From: Nageia nagi
Lineage: Eukaryota; Pinophyta
Direction of reading: 5' to 3'
Length of the DNA stretch: 64,000 nt
Assembly (NCBI GenBank): GCA_050084985.1
Contig: JBITNC010000001.1
Location: 4,278,001-4,342,000, forward strand
The position numbers and the translations under genes are program-made. The notes beneath the pieces were generated by a model. It was not told the origin of the DNA, did not search any database, and was given only the letters and a program-made list of their open reading frames with translations. Within the stretch, counting starts at the first letter, position 1; each line of letters begins with the position of its first letter. Below, piece by piece: positions 47,087 through 57,559 of the stretch.

Positions 47087-47767
47087 ATTGGGATAGAGCG
47101 TAGAAGAGAGAAGAGAGAGAGTAAGAGAGAGTTCTCCTCCATAGAGACACAAGTGGAGATGAGAACATCTACATATTTGAGAATCTTTTTGAGAACTAGT
47201 TTGAGACTCACTACATTACCATTTGACAAAAATGGTTTACAATACAATCATTAACCACAACTGGTTTCACTGTACATAGTATTCGATCAACTTTAAGATG
47301 ACATGTGAGTCTTCATGAGCTTGCTTACATAAGGTGAGTAACCTGCATTTCTGAAGAAGATCCTGCATGCTACAAGTAACTCATGAACAAAATCAATGGT
47401 GCATTATAAGTCATCACGGAGATGCCAAGCCATCACTCATAGTCACCTGTTGTATATAGACATATGTTGATTTTTAATAGAGCATAAAAAATTGTACAAC
47501 AAGTTTCTCATGCAGAGCAAACTTACCACGGAGGTATAGAATGTACAAGAAGTTCCTCACACAGAGCAAACTTACCACTGAGGTATATCAATTATATGCT
47601 CAAAAAATTGTACAATAAGTTTCTCACACAGAGCAAACTTACCATGGAGGTATAAAATGTACAAGTTTCTCACGTAGAGCAAACTTACCATAGAGGTATA
47701 TCATAATCAACACAATATAACAACAAAAATGCCTCTTAGAGGTGAAGTTGTCATCACTAACAAAAGT
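47087..47767 (-). other. Copia-2 3' untranslated region with tandem repeat
   Basis: Between the RNase H stop and the 3' LTR lies about 680 bp of non-coding sequence. A GA-rich tract is at 47099-47132. Four copies of a roughly 50-bp unit occupy about 47490-47706. A clean purine tract directly next to the LTR is not visible. Confidence 0.6.
47490..47706. repeat. Four imperfect ~50-bp repeat units
   Basis: The units share AGTTTCTCACACAGAGCAAACTT-type sequence followed by ACCATGGAGGTATA, at about 47499, 47549, 47613 and 47664. Spacing alternates near 50 and 64 bp because copies two and three are separated by extra sequence. Confidence 0.8.
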
Positions 47768-48260
47768 TCAAACTTCACTCCCCCTTGAGAGCAACTTCAC
47801 CAACCCAAGATAATCCCTAAGCTTGCTGAATTGAGCTTCAGGAAGGGGCTTGGTGAATAAATTAACAGAGTTTTTAGTAGATGGACAATACTTCAAGTGT
47901 ATGACATCATCTAGAACCTTCTCCCTGATAAAATGGGCTTCGATTTCCACATGTTTGGTTCTTTGATGGATACAGGATTCTTAGCCAAAGAGATAGCCGA
48001 TTGATTATCTAAAGAGACAAGAGATGGGCCATTTTGCTCATACCCAATTTCATTCAAAAGATGCCTCAGCCAAATAGCATCTTGGGTGGCAATAGACATG
48101 GCTCGATATTTGGCTTCAGTGGTAGAAAGAGTCATAGTAGGTTGCTTCTTGGAAGCCCAAGAGATAGCACCTGAACCAATGCTGAACATATATGCAGAGG
48201 TTGATTTTCTATCATCTCTATCTCCCCCATAATTAGAATCTAAGAACCTGGAGAGAACAA
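47768..48260 (-). pseudogene. Copia-2 RNase H
   Basis: The translation reads DRDDRKSTSAYMFSIGSG, then ISWASKKQPTMTLSTTEAKY, RAMSIATQDAIWLRHLLNEI and LDNQSAISLAKNPV. The catalytic Glu and Asp positions are present (TEAKY, LDNQSA). A one-base loss near 47955 breaks the frame. The C-terminus continues in another frame (VEIEAHFIREKVLDD, then STKNSVNLFTKPLPEAQFSK) to the stop at 47768, where Copia pol normally ends. The enzyme would remove RNA from the cDNA hybrid during reverse transcription. Confidence 0.9.
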
Positions 48261-49358
48261 TCGAGGGCACTTTGGAATACTTAAGAGTAAGATCCTTTGT
48301 CCCTACCACATACCTCAAGATTTGCTTAATAGCATTGAGGTGTTCAACATATGGTTTTTGCATGAATCGTGCCATTAGATTCACTGCAAAGGCAATATCA
48401 GGTCGAGAGATAGTCAAATACAGAAGACTACCGATCAATTGCCTATAAGCTATAGCATCAGCCAACTGAGAATCTGAGCTCAGTGATACAATGATTCTAG
48501 GAGAAATAGGTATTGCAACATATTTACACTCCTCCATTCCAAACTTTTGCAAGATGTCTGATATATACTTAGATTGACTAAGATAAGTACAATCTTTGTG
48601 TTGGTATACTTGCATCCCAAGATAGTAATGCAAGAGACCTAGATCAGTCATTTCAAATGTTGTCTTCAGTTTGGAGATGCACTCTTGGATGATTTCAATA
48701 TTATTGCTAGTTATGAGAAGATCATCCACATAAAGGAGAATTAAGACCACATCTTTTCCTTTATTGAGTACATAGAGATATGAGTCAGAGAAGCATTTGG
48801 AAAAACCAATATCTGTAAAGAATCCTAAAATTTTTTTGTACCATCCTCTAGGTGCTTGCTTAAGTCCATACAAAGATTTCTTAAGCTTGCACACTAAAGA
48901 CTCTTTACCTTCTGGAATAAATCCTTCTGGTTGATTCATGTAGATTTCTACATCCAAGTCACCATTGAGAAATGCACTCTTGACATCAAGTTGAAAAGCT
49001 TTCCATCCTTGAGCTACAGAAAGAGCAAGGATTATCTTGATAGTAGGCATCTTGGCCACAAGAGCAAAGGTTTCTCATAATCAATACCATATTTTTGAGC
49101 GAATCCTTTGGCCACAAACCTTGCTTTGTATTTTTCAATTTTTCCATCAGAATTGTACTTGACCTTATATATCCATTTATTTCCAATCACATTTTTCTCA
49201 TTGGGATAAGGAACCAAATCCCAAGTTTCATTTTTCATGAGCGCCTCATACTCAACTTTCATAGCTTCCATCCAACACTCTTGCTTGGAAGCTTCTTTGA
49301 AGGTTGATGGCTCATGCGTATTATCAATTTTGGAAAATAAAGAGTTATTCAAGGTCAT
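48261..49358 (-). pseudogene. Copia-2 reverse transcriptase
   Basis: The N-terminal block at 49358-49059 reads WMEAMKVEYEALMKNETWDL, then KWIYKVKYNSDGKIEKYKAR and FVAKGFAQKYGIDYE. A one-base loss near 49055 shifts the frame. From 49059 a 382-codon open frame covers the rest: FQLDVKSAFLNGDL, YGLKQAPRGWYKKI, the intact catalytic YVDD at 48732-48721 (LILLYVDDLLITSNN), the TDLGLLHYYLGMQVY block and IGSLLYLTISRPDIAFAVN. Apart from the frameshift this is a well-preserved Copia RT. Confidence 0.92.
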
Positions 49359-50292
49359 ACTCCTTGTAATTCTCTGGAGAATTGTGCTCTTATGGTGACT
49401 TCCCTACATGATCATCCAACCAGTTAGGTGCAAGCGAAGAATCATCTGTATCAAACACCTCAGCATGAGAGGTCGTATCCTCAGGAAGTTCATTGAACTT
49501 GACATCCCTAGAAATAAAGACTATGTTATGGGATGAGGAGTAGAGCCTGTAACCTCTATGCTGATTATCATTCCCCACAAAGATGCATTTTTCTAATCTT
49601 TTATCCAACTTCTTTCTTTTCTCTGAGGTAATGAAGGCAAATGCATCACAACCGAAGACTCTAAAGTGTGAGAGGTTAGGTTTCTTTCCTATCCATGCTT
49701 CATACAGAGTTTTACCTTCAACTACTTTAGTAGGACACCTATTTAGGGTGTGAATAGCAGTGTGAACAGCTTCACCCTATAACAAACTAGGAAGGTTACC
49801 CAACATGCACCTTGCCATTTCCATAATGGTTCGATTCTTTCTTTCAGCAACTCCATTTTGCTGAGGGGTGTAAGGGATTATGAATTGTTGCTTAATCCCA
49901 TGTTTAACACAATAGTCATTAAACTCATTGCTATTATACTCACCCCCATTATCAGATCTTAGCATCTTGATCTTAAAATTAGTTTGATTTTCAACAAGAG
50001 CCTTGAAGTTTTTAAACCTATCAAAAGTTTGATCCTTGTGCTCAAGTAGATAACCAAATGTCATCCTACTAAAGTCATCAATGAAGGTTAGAACATAAGA
50101 AGCTCCCCCTAGAGACTTAGTCTGAAACGGACCCATAAAATCTGAATGCACAAGCTGAAGAGGACGAGTAGCCCGAGTTGCCTTATCTTTTTCAAACTTT
50201 TGCCTATTCATCTTTCCTAGAATGCACCTTTCACAGAGACCAATTGTGGGTGAAATATTAGGTAAACCTTCCACAAGTTCTTGAGTTTTCAT
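49359..50292 (-). pseudogene. Copia-2 integrase
   Basis: The open frame 50292-49777 starts in the zinc-binding finger (LCERCILGKMNRQKF, CxxC intact). It contains the full catalytic triad region: VHSDFMGPF (first Asp), MLRSDNGGEYNS (second Asp) and QQNGVAERKNRTIMEMAR (Glu). A TAG at about 49780, probably from TGG, ends the open stretch, but the same frame continues through WIGKKPNLSHFRVFGCDAF and EKCIFVGNDNQHRGYRLYSS to about 49390. There it stops before RT, so a frame change separates it from the RT block at 49358. Confidence 0.92.
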
Positions 50293-50735
50293 ATCTTGAA
50301 TACTCTTATGGTTAAGGTGCCCTAATCATTGATGCCAAAGATTACCTTTTGAATAAACATTTGCAGCAAGACAAATCTTTAAAGGAACTTGATCCATAAT
50401 ATAAAGGTCATCCTTTACTGATCCTTTCATGAAGGTGGCAAGTCCTTTCTTAACATACCAGGAGTGTGAGGTAAACTCAAATGAGTATCCTTTCCTTGTA
50501 ATCTAAATTATGGAGATGAGATTCATCCTTAGTTTAGGCACATAAAGGACATTATCAAGAGTCTTTCCATGAATCTTCACACTCCCTATTCCTTGAACAT
50601 CAAGGATTGTATTATCACCTATCACAACTGCATCCTTCTTGTACTTATGAAATTTTTCAAACTTATCCTTTTCATAACACATATGATTAGTGCATCCTGA
50701 ATCAACAATCCAATCATTTGAAATAGTTTGTCATT
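50293..50735 (-). pseudogene. Copia-2 protease and GAG-pre
   Basis: The aspartic protease entry reads DWIVDSGCTNHMCYEKDKF with the catalytic DSG intact (near 50710). It is followed by GDNTILDVQGIGSVKIHG, LDNVLYVPKLRMNLIS and the GAG-pre block NLWHQ, stop, LGHLNHKS. That stop (near 50325) is TGA where the family has an Arg CGA codon. The protease is out of frame with the end of gag by one base; in most Copia elements gag and pol are one frame. Confidence 0.88.
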
Positions 50736-51675
50736 GAGTAGTAGGCAACAGTAGCAGTATGCTTGTTCTTCTTTTTATTATTGAAATTTCTCACTGGTGC
50801 ATTTCCCTTGCCTTTTTGAGCAAATTTCTTTTTACGACAATCATACTCTTTATGCCCATAGATGCCACAAAAGTTACAATTTCCATCAAACTTTTCCTGA
50901 GGTGTTGGATTGCTTGATCCAGCTTTGTCATGCCTTTGCTTGTAGTTGCCATTATTGTTGCCCTTTTTCTCATACTTCCTGAAGGTAGATGAGGATTTGT
51001 TATCTTTGAATTTATAATGTTTGAACTTCTTCTTGAAAGGAGTTTTGGTTGCTCCTAGAGCAATGTTATTGTCCTTTGGAGAAAGGTTTAACATTTTCTT
51101 ATTCAAAGTTTCCTCATGCTTCAGAAGGAGTCTAGAAAGGTTATCAAGAGAGATGACATCTTCTTCATCATCGAGCCTTGTTTCCATAACCGTGACAAAG
51201 TTACTGAACTTTGTAGAAAGGCTTTGAAGAATGATGAAGACCATGAACTCATCATTGATCCAGTTGCACCCATAGCCAACCAGTTGTGTCCTGAGGTCAA
51301 TGATTTTGTTCAAGTAGATAGAAGCACTTTCATCTTCACCTTGACGATATTACAACAACTTTTGTAAAATGGTGAACCTCCTTGAAAATTTTGACCCAAG
51401 GTAAATTTTCTTCAGCCTATCCCAAGCTTCCTATACTGATGTTGAAGAAGAGATCATGAGAAGGACATCATCTGAAACTGCATGATAAATCATTGAAGTT
51501 GCTAACTCATTCTTTGAGTTGTATATTTCAAGAGCCTTCTCATCTTTAGGAGCGACCAAGTCTTCATTAACTATCTGCCATAGCTTCCTTGCTTGTAACT
51601 CAGCTTTCATATGAGGTTTCCATTTTCCAAACTTGGAACCATCGAGTATATGCTTGGGTATGAAGTTTCAACCAT
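50714..51675 (-). pseudogene. Copia-2 gag
   Basis: Start chosen at the ATG ending at 51673 (MVETS), which sits at the usual distance before the GSKFGKWKPHMKAEL block of UBN2-type Copia gag. A one-base loss shortly after the ATG shifts the frame. Stops near 51435 and 51354 fall at probable glutamine codons. From 51313 a 199-codon open frame carries the rest: NKIIDLRTQLVGYGCNW, SLSTKFSNFVTVMETRLDD and a complete CX2CX4HX4C knuckle (CNFCGIYGHKEYDC) near 50860, then a basic tail. Gag would form the virus-like particle. Confidence 0.88.
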
Positions 51676-53869
51676 TGCTACAAAAAAGTAAATATGCAAT
51701 AAGAATGCAAATTTTTACAATTTACTATCTATACAAATAAAACATTGATAAGTAAACATGTCCCACATGTGCAAACTTATAAACCATGATTTGGAGAAGG
51801 ATAAAGTTGAGGTTGTTTTCTTGTATAGAATTAGGCCTTCACCTAGATGCCCGCAAGGTGAAGCCCAAGTACTACCAGTCCTCAACCAGTTCACCTTGGT
51901 CAATAATATACTCTCACAAGGAGAAGTACTAACTATTTTCCAAGGATCTGACGTATCTTGGACCGGCCATTTTAATTATCTTTTTAAGGTTTTCAGTTTT
52001 CCTCCTAGGTTATCAGGATAATCCCTGAATGGATGTGCGGACATGTGGTATCACTACACACATGCTTGTCCACCTAATAGAGTTATGTCCAATCCAACAG
52101 AGGTCTTAGGGGCAATTAAGATGGACTTACCACCACTTGGTTCTTCGAACTAAAAAGGCTCCAGTCTGCCCTATCCTCACTTCGTGGCTCCCCAAACAAG
52201 TCATGTTGTGGAAGAATACATGCGGATGTGTTCATTTTAGGGGTTACTTTCAATATTTTGCATTTTGCAAGTATAAAGCAATTGTGCAAAAAATATAAAG
52301 TAACAATACATCATCCACATGAACTTGAAACCTTAAGAGTCCAATGGGTTTTGTACTAACCCCTAAAGGACTTTTTACATTTTGCATACTTTTTCTCAAG
52401 TTCAAAAATTCATTAAGACACTTTAATGAATTTTTAAAAGGCTAAGTCCTACTTAGCATTAATCCATAACTTAAACATGCATTATTCTATGACTTAAAAT
52501 TAAGTAATAAATATGCATCATGCATTATTTAACTTAAAATTTTAAGTACTAAGCATGATGTATTCCTAACAAGGTTAAAAGCATGCATTATAAATTTAGC
52601 ATGCAAGATCCAGCTAGATAAAGATTTAAGTAAAAAATTATACAAAGTCCCCCCATTTTTACTTAAAGTTCTAAAACTTGGATGCTAAAAAAAATGGCTT
52701 TTAAGTATGGTTCCTCCCTCCTTTTCACTTAATGTGTTATCCCTAAAAAAGTGGTCTTTGAAGTATGCATTTTAAGTAAATATTGCCTTTGTTTACTTAA
52801 AAAGAGCATAGGTTTTTAGGAAATATGAAATACTTAAAAAAGGACTTAGGTAAAATCCCTTAAATGGTTAATTTAGACCTAGACATAAAAAAAATCAAAT
52901 CCCTTTGTAGTGGGTAAAAAAAAAAAATTAAAGACTCAACAACTTATATTTGAAAAATATGGAAAGGTGGCCATGTGTAAGCTGCGTGGAGGTTGAGAGG
53001 CTGGGCAGAGGTGGCAAGGGAGACCAAAGTGTGTAGAAGGGCGGTGAAGGTGGCAAGAAGAGGCCATGGAGGGCAGTGGAGGCGTGTGAGTCACGTGGGG
53101 TGGCCAAACGATTGTTGACCACCCAGGTCATGACTGGAGGTCAAGCAATAAGCATTGCATTCAACCACGGTGTTAGAAGATCTTTGGTGCATAGTCGTCG
53201 ACCACTGTGGTCCATAAGACTATAGTTCAAGATGTGATTAAAGTGAATGGGGGGTAGCTAAACATTATAGCACTGGAGAGCATGGCGTTGGTGCATTCCA
53301 TGGTGTATATCCTACAATCATGGTAGTCCATGAAACTCTATATGTAGCTTGTCAAACAATTCACATGCCCTCCTTTCACTTCCATTTTGTGCATATCTGA
53401 GTGATGGAATGGAATCATCGAACAATATCAGTGCCGCATAAGTGCAGGTAAGCTAGCCAAAAGTCATTTTGCTGGTAAATGGTAAAGAAGCTCTTTGTAA
53501 ATAGCTCTCTGTAAGAGAGCAGTAGAGCAAAGTTGCGGTAGTTAGATGCTTCGATGAAAATGAATCATGTGTATTGAATTGAAGTGATGATAAACCCTAA
53601 ATCCTTCACGTATGCAATGTGCCCTCCCTGCAGTCTGAAAGGCTCTCTTCTCTCTGCAATTTGTATATATTTTTTTTTATTTTTTTAGGAGGAAAAAAAA
53701 GGCTTAAAGCGATGCTTTTGTTGCTATTCCGTTTCTTTTCCGAAGTGCTCCAGATTTTAGTCCGACCCCCCAAATTTTGTATAATATATTTTTTTTTAAA
53801 TATATATTTTGTGTTCCTCCACATTTGTATGTTATGTAAATTTTTTTTATATATACAAAAAAAATGCTG

Positions 53870-53904
<35 letters not shown>

Positions 53905-53942
53905 ATTTATATAAATTTTTATATAAATAAAAAAAATTATAT

Positions 53943-53997
<55 letters not shown>

Positions 53998-54573
53998 TAT
54001 TGTGCCCTCATTAAAAAATTTGTAGTAGAACAAAAAAAAAAATTATCCTCCTCTCATTTTTGTAAATGTTCATGCCTCACCAAAAAAAATACCACTAACA
54101 TAAAAAATGGTAGTATATATATGAGAAATTTCACAATAATATATTACTATTTTTAAGCAAATAGTAATAACATAAAGAATGTTAGTATATATTGCAATTT
54201 TCATCATATATTGGTATTTAAGCAAATGTTGTGATAAATTGAACCAACACATACATTTAATTCCAATATAATATGTAAAAAATTTTGTATACTAATCCTT
54301 TTTAAAAGAATTATAGCAATTTAAAAATTGCAAGTAACATAGAGGATTAGTAAAAAAAATTGCAACTTGTTAATCATAATTTAAAAGGATTAACACATAG
54401 CAAGTAATGTGTTAGTAGCATCATGTAATAATCCATAAAATAACCAAGGAGAAAAAATTTATACCTTTTCTTAGTTTTACCTCACCAAGTAAGATGAGGA
54501 ATTAAGAAGGATCACCAAGATGTTCCACACCAAAAGAAAAGCTTCCACACCAAGAAGGAGAGCTTCCACACCA
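51676..54573 (-). other. Unusually long 5' leader of Copia-2
   Basis: About 2.9 kb separate primer site and gag start. Positions about 52960-53560 are GC- and CpG-richer than nearly all the rest of the window. Positions 52470-52860 hold about a dozen ACTTAA/TTAAGT words. Positions 53873-53999 are an (AT)n microsatellite, flanked by long A and T runs. Readable frames (for example 51758-52021 plus) show no known domain. An insertion hidden within the leader is possible, but no duplication was found. Confidence 0.55.
53873..53999. repeat. (AT)n microsatellite block
   Basis: Two long alternating TA tracts are separated by an AT-only imperfect spacer (TTTTATTTATATAAATTTTT). The whole block contains no G or C over more than 100 bp. 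Confidence 0.95.
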
Positions 54574-54586
54574 AGCTCTGATACCA
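54574..54586 (-). other. Copia-2 primer binding site (iMet)
   Basis: The minus strand reads TGGTATCAGAGCT, a perfect match to the initiator tRNA-Met site, two bases from the LTR. Confidence 0.95.
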
Positions 54587-54588
54587 AT

Positions 54589-55047
54589 TGAAGGATTTAG
54601 ACCTACTCTAATCCTCAAGGTCCAAGACTAGGAAACTCAATCATACACAAGATAACACAAATATAATGTGGTTCCTTCCTCCTTGGGAGTACATCCACAA
54701 CTAGTTCTCAATTCTCAATCTATGCACCTCTTACAACAATTCTCTTCCTTTCCTACACAATTTAGTAGAGTAATCTTACTCCAAAAACTTAGTTATGTTA
54801 CAAGAGGAGAGGCCCTCTATTTATAGCTTGAGAGCACCTCCCTAACCTCCCTTTAACCCAAGGGTAAGGTTAGGGTTACAATAAATGTATCACCTAACTT
54901 TAACCTACCAACTAACCACATGGTAAAGTCAAAGTCTACATAATAAAGAATTCATTAATCCCTTAAAGTATCTACATATCCTTTAAGTGATTAATTGAAT
55001 TTACAAGGAGTTTAGATATTCACAATATTTCATTACAAATTCTAATA
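54589..55047 (-). repeat. Copia-2 5' LTR
   Basis: Plus strand TGAAGGATTTAG to CATTACAAATTCTAATA. The last bases are the inverse of TGTTAGAATTTG with the terminal CA changed to TA. Followed by GGGTT. Confidence 0.9.
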
Positions 55048-55052
55048 GGGTT

Positions 55053-56589
55053 CAGCTTATTCATCAAGTTGAAGTTGTTGATAACAATGAGAGGCATAAG
55101 CTTTCATTTTGGTTGAAAAGAGAATAGGATCATTATTGGAAGCATTAAGCTTCTCATATTACTTAGGCATGCAAATTTAGCTCTGTTGGATGACACCTTA
55201 GGCTTTATATTGCCTCCATTATTACTACTTATATGTGTCTAGATAAGAGTAGCTTCTCATTTCCACTTGGCTTAGTTTGGGTTATGTAGGAGATTTATGC
55301 ATGCAGCACATATTTTTCTTGGGAACCCTTCATCTTATCTTAGCTCTATAGGGATTTATACAATTTCATGAGTGTTGACAAGTTCAACATTATGATAGTT
55401 CATGTAGGACCTCTTCAGATATGGGCCTATGAGAAGATTTTTTTCATTCAACTTGTGGGTTTATAGAGGATAAGGGATGATCCTTCATGTATTTCCTTAA
55501 CTTGTTGGGTTTCTCAAGCATGTGGATATAGATATCTGCATTCAATAGAGGAGAGACAAAGCAAGATAGATAGACTCTAGCTTGAAGATGTGGTTTGGGT
55601 ATCTTATGCATATTTTGTATGGGATGATAATGCCCACTAGCTTTCCTACATGAGGCAACCATGCTTTCTTTAGAAATAGAGGAAGTTGGTGGAGCCTTAC
55701 TTATCTCAATAGGTACTACACCAATTTAATATCCAATAATGGATTCACCTACCCCCATCTATTACCAATGATACAAGACATAGAGAGATGCTCTATTAGG
55801 ATTGAAGATCATACGCAATTGGGTAATCACTTGGGAGGATCCTAGGATACTTGATGTAGTAGTAGATGTCTCAATGGAACTTGACACTATAAGGGATTTT
55901 ATAGCATGGTGGAATACCATGTCCAATCCCATTAGTGATGGATGATAATAAGGATGAGGAGGAGATGGTGGTGACTTCAGAGGGATCTTTGGATGAAGAT
56001 CCATAGCAATTTGATAACCACATGCTTTACATTATCATGTAAGGGGTACCATAGGTGGTGCTAGGATTAGCTACCCTAGTTGAGGCCATGCCACTAGTGA
56101 AAATAGGTAACATACTAAGACATTTGTTAGTTTTTAGTACATTGGTTTACAAGGTTAAGAAAATTGATATGATTGTGATGGTTTATAAGAGAGAGTGTGG
56201 CATAAACTATATTATTGTAAGCTTAGGTTGAGATACTTAAGCCTCTTGAGGTACATTTAACCACTTTATAGGTTGCACTATCATTTGGGCACACTCAGAT
56301 AGCCTCCATGTACCATTCCATGAAGAGGATGCAAGAAATAGTAGACATGCCCCCACCCAATGAGCAATGGGAATTTATCCAAATCTTAATGGATAAGACA
56401 GAAAAGAGAGAGAATGATACTATAGTGCTTAAGAGTAAATATGAGATGTCCAAGGCATTAATGACCTCTTATGGGATTAGTGCAAATGATATATCAGGTG
56501 GGATTTCATTTTCTACAAAGAGTAATGATAGTAGGAGGATACCTAGCACCAGTGAGATTGAGAGTAGTGGTAGTAGTGCTTGCCACTAG
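55053..56589 (+). pseudogene. Plant mobile domain gene, 3' part
   Basis: Continues from 46629 after Copia-2. In shifting frames it reads GSLLEALSFSYYLGMQI near 55130, HFHLAQFGLCRRF-type sequence near 55255, HAAHIFLGNPSSYLSSIGIY near 55305, GMILHVFP, FLKHVDIDICIQ and NRYYTNLISNNGFTYPHLLP near 55710. The end at 56308-56589 is an open 93-codon stretch: MYHSMKRMQEIVDMPP, then the charged helix MDKTEKRENDTIVLKSKYEM and a Ser-rich tail. PMD proteins typically end in a charged, coiled-coil-like region. Stops at probable glutamine codons are frequent. The gene is antisense to the Tat element that carries it. Confidence 0.6.
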
Positions 56590-57559
56590 ATTGTACCATG
56601 AGACATGGATCCACCCATTTTATGATATATATATATATAGTATTATTGTTGGCTCCATTTCTTGTTTATAGTTTTTTTATGAATGTTTTAAATTTATGTT
56701 TTTTGTTATGGATGAATGTAAAATGTATACTTTTGTAATTTACAATTTGAATATCAAAGCATAAATAGTAAAGGTGTTAAGAATAAACCATATATGTCAT
56801 GTGACTAAAATTTGGTAAAAGAACAATGAACACAATGATTGGAATTTACCTTTTTCATCAAACCTATCCATAACAATATATAACATTAGAGTTAAGCTTC
56901 AAATGAATAAATAAGTTAATATTGCAATAATAAATACAAACAAGTTTTTCCTTTTTATCAAACTTAAAACTTGATATTCACCCCCTAGAACACTTCAAGA
57001 AAATTTTTGGATAAATAATATATTATTTTTTTTATTCTGGTTCAAGAAAGGCATGCTATTAGTGGCCTAAAAAAAATCATACATCATTGACAGCATGACT
57101 TTTAACATTTGAAAAGAAAAAATGTATGAAGGACTTTTGCAAAAAATACCTAGAAAGCTAACAAAATAGTGAAGTAGCCCTAATGACCATAAAACATAAA
57201 CATTTTCCCCACTAGACAATACCCTACATAATATACACTACCTTATTATTTTTTTACACTTTAAGCAATGAATTTGCATACCTGGGAAGGTTTTACAACC
57301 TAAAGGCAATTTGCATATGCAACACATAAAGAGGTGCCTTCTTGGTAATGTATATCATGTCATTGCCTGCATGCAAATAGGCATGCACACCATTAGCAAT
57401 GCTTACTTCATAGTCCCTTCCATTCTACTTTTTTTCATGGTTTTGTCTCATTTGCTTTTGTTGTTTTCTACATCCATTCTTGATAGAAAAATAATAATGC
57501 ATACATTTTGAACTACTTACCAAACCAATAAAGTCTCATGGTTGTTGAGTTATCCTTGA
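56590..57559. other. No gene seen between PMD gene and gag
   Basis: AT-rich spacer; protease and RT would be expected here in an autonomous Tat element and are absent. A short (TA)n tract lies at 56625-56638. Confidence 0.5.

Larger units (their letters stand above)
46635..55047 (-). mobile_element. Copia-2: nearly complete, comparatively young Copia element
   Basis: Two near-identical 452-bp LTR bodies (46635-47086; 54589-55040), an iMet primer site at 54574-54586 and a 5-bp duplication GGGTT bound the element. Minus-strand order is a long leader, gag, protease, integrase, RT and RNase H. By eye the LTRs differ by about six substitutions and two or three indels, roughly 1-2 percent. The right LTR continues to 55047 as TCTAATA, the inverse of TGTTAGA with one C-to-T change. 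The corresponding bases are altered in the left copy. Several frameshifts and stops make it non-autonomous, but catalytic motifs are mostly intact. Confidence 0.9.

Noticed and set aside
51758-52021. 87-codon plus-strand frame in the Copia-2 leader
   Set aside because: No known domain and antisense to the element; probably chance.
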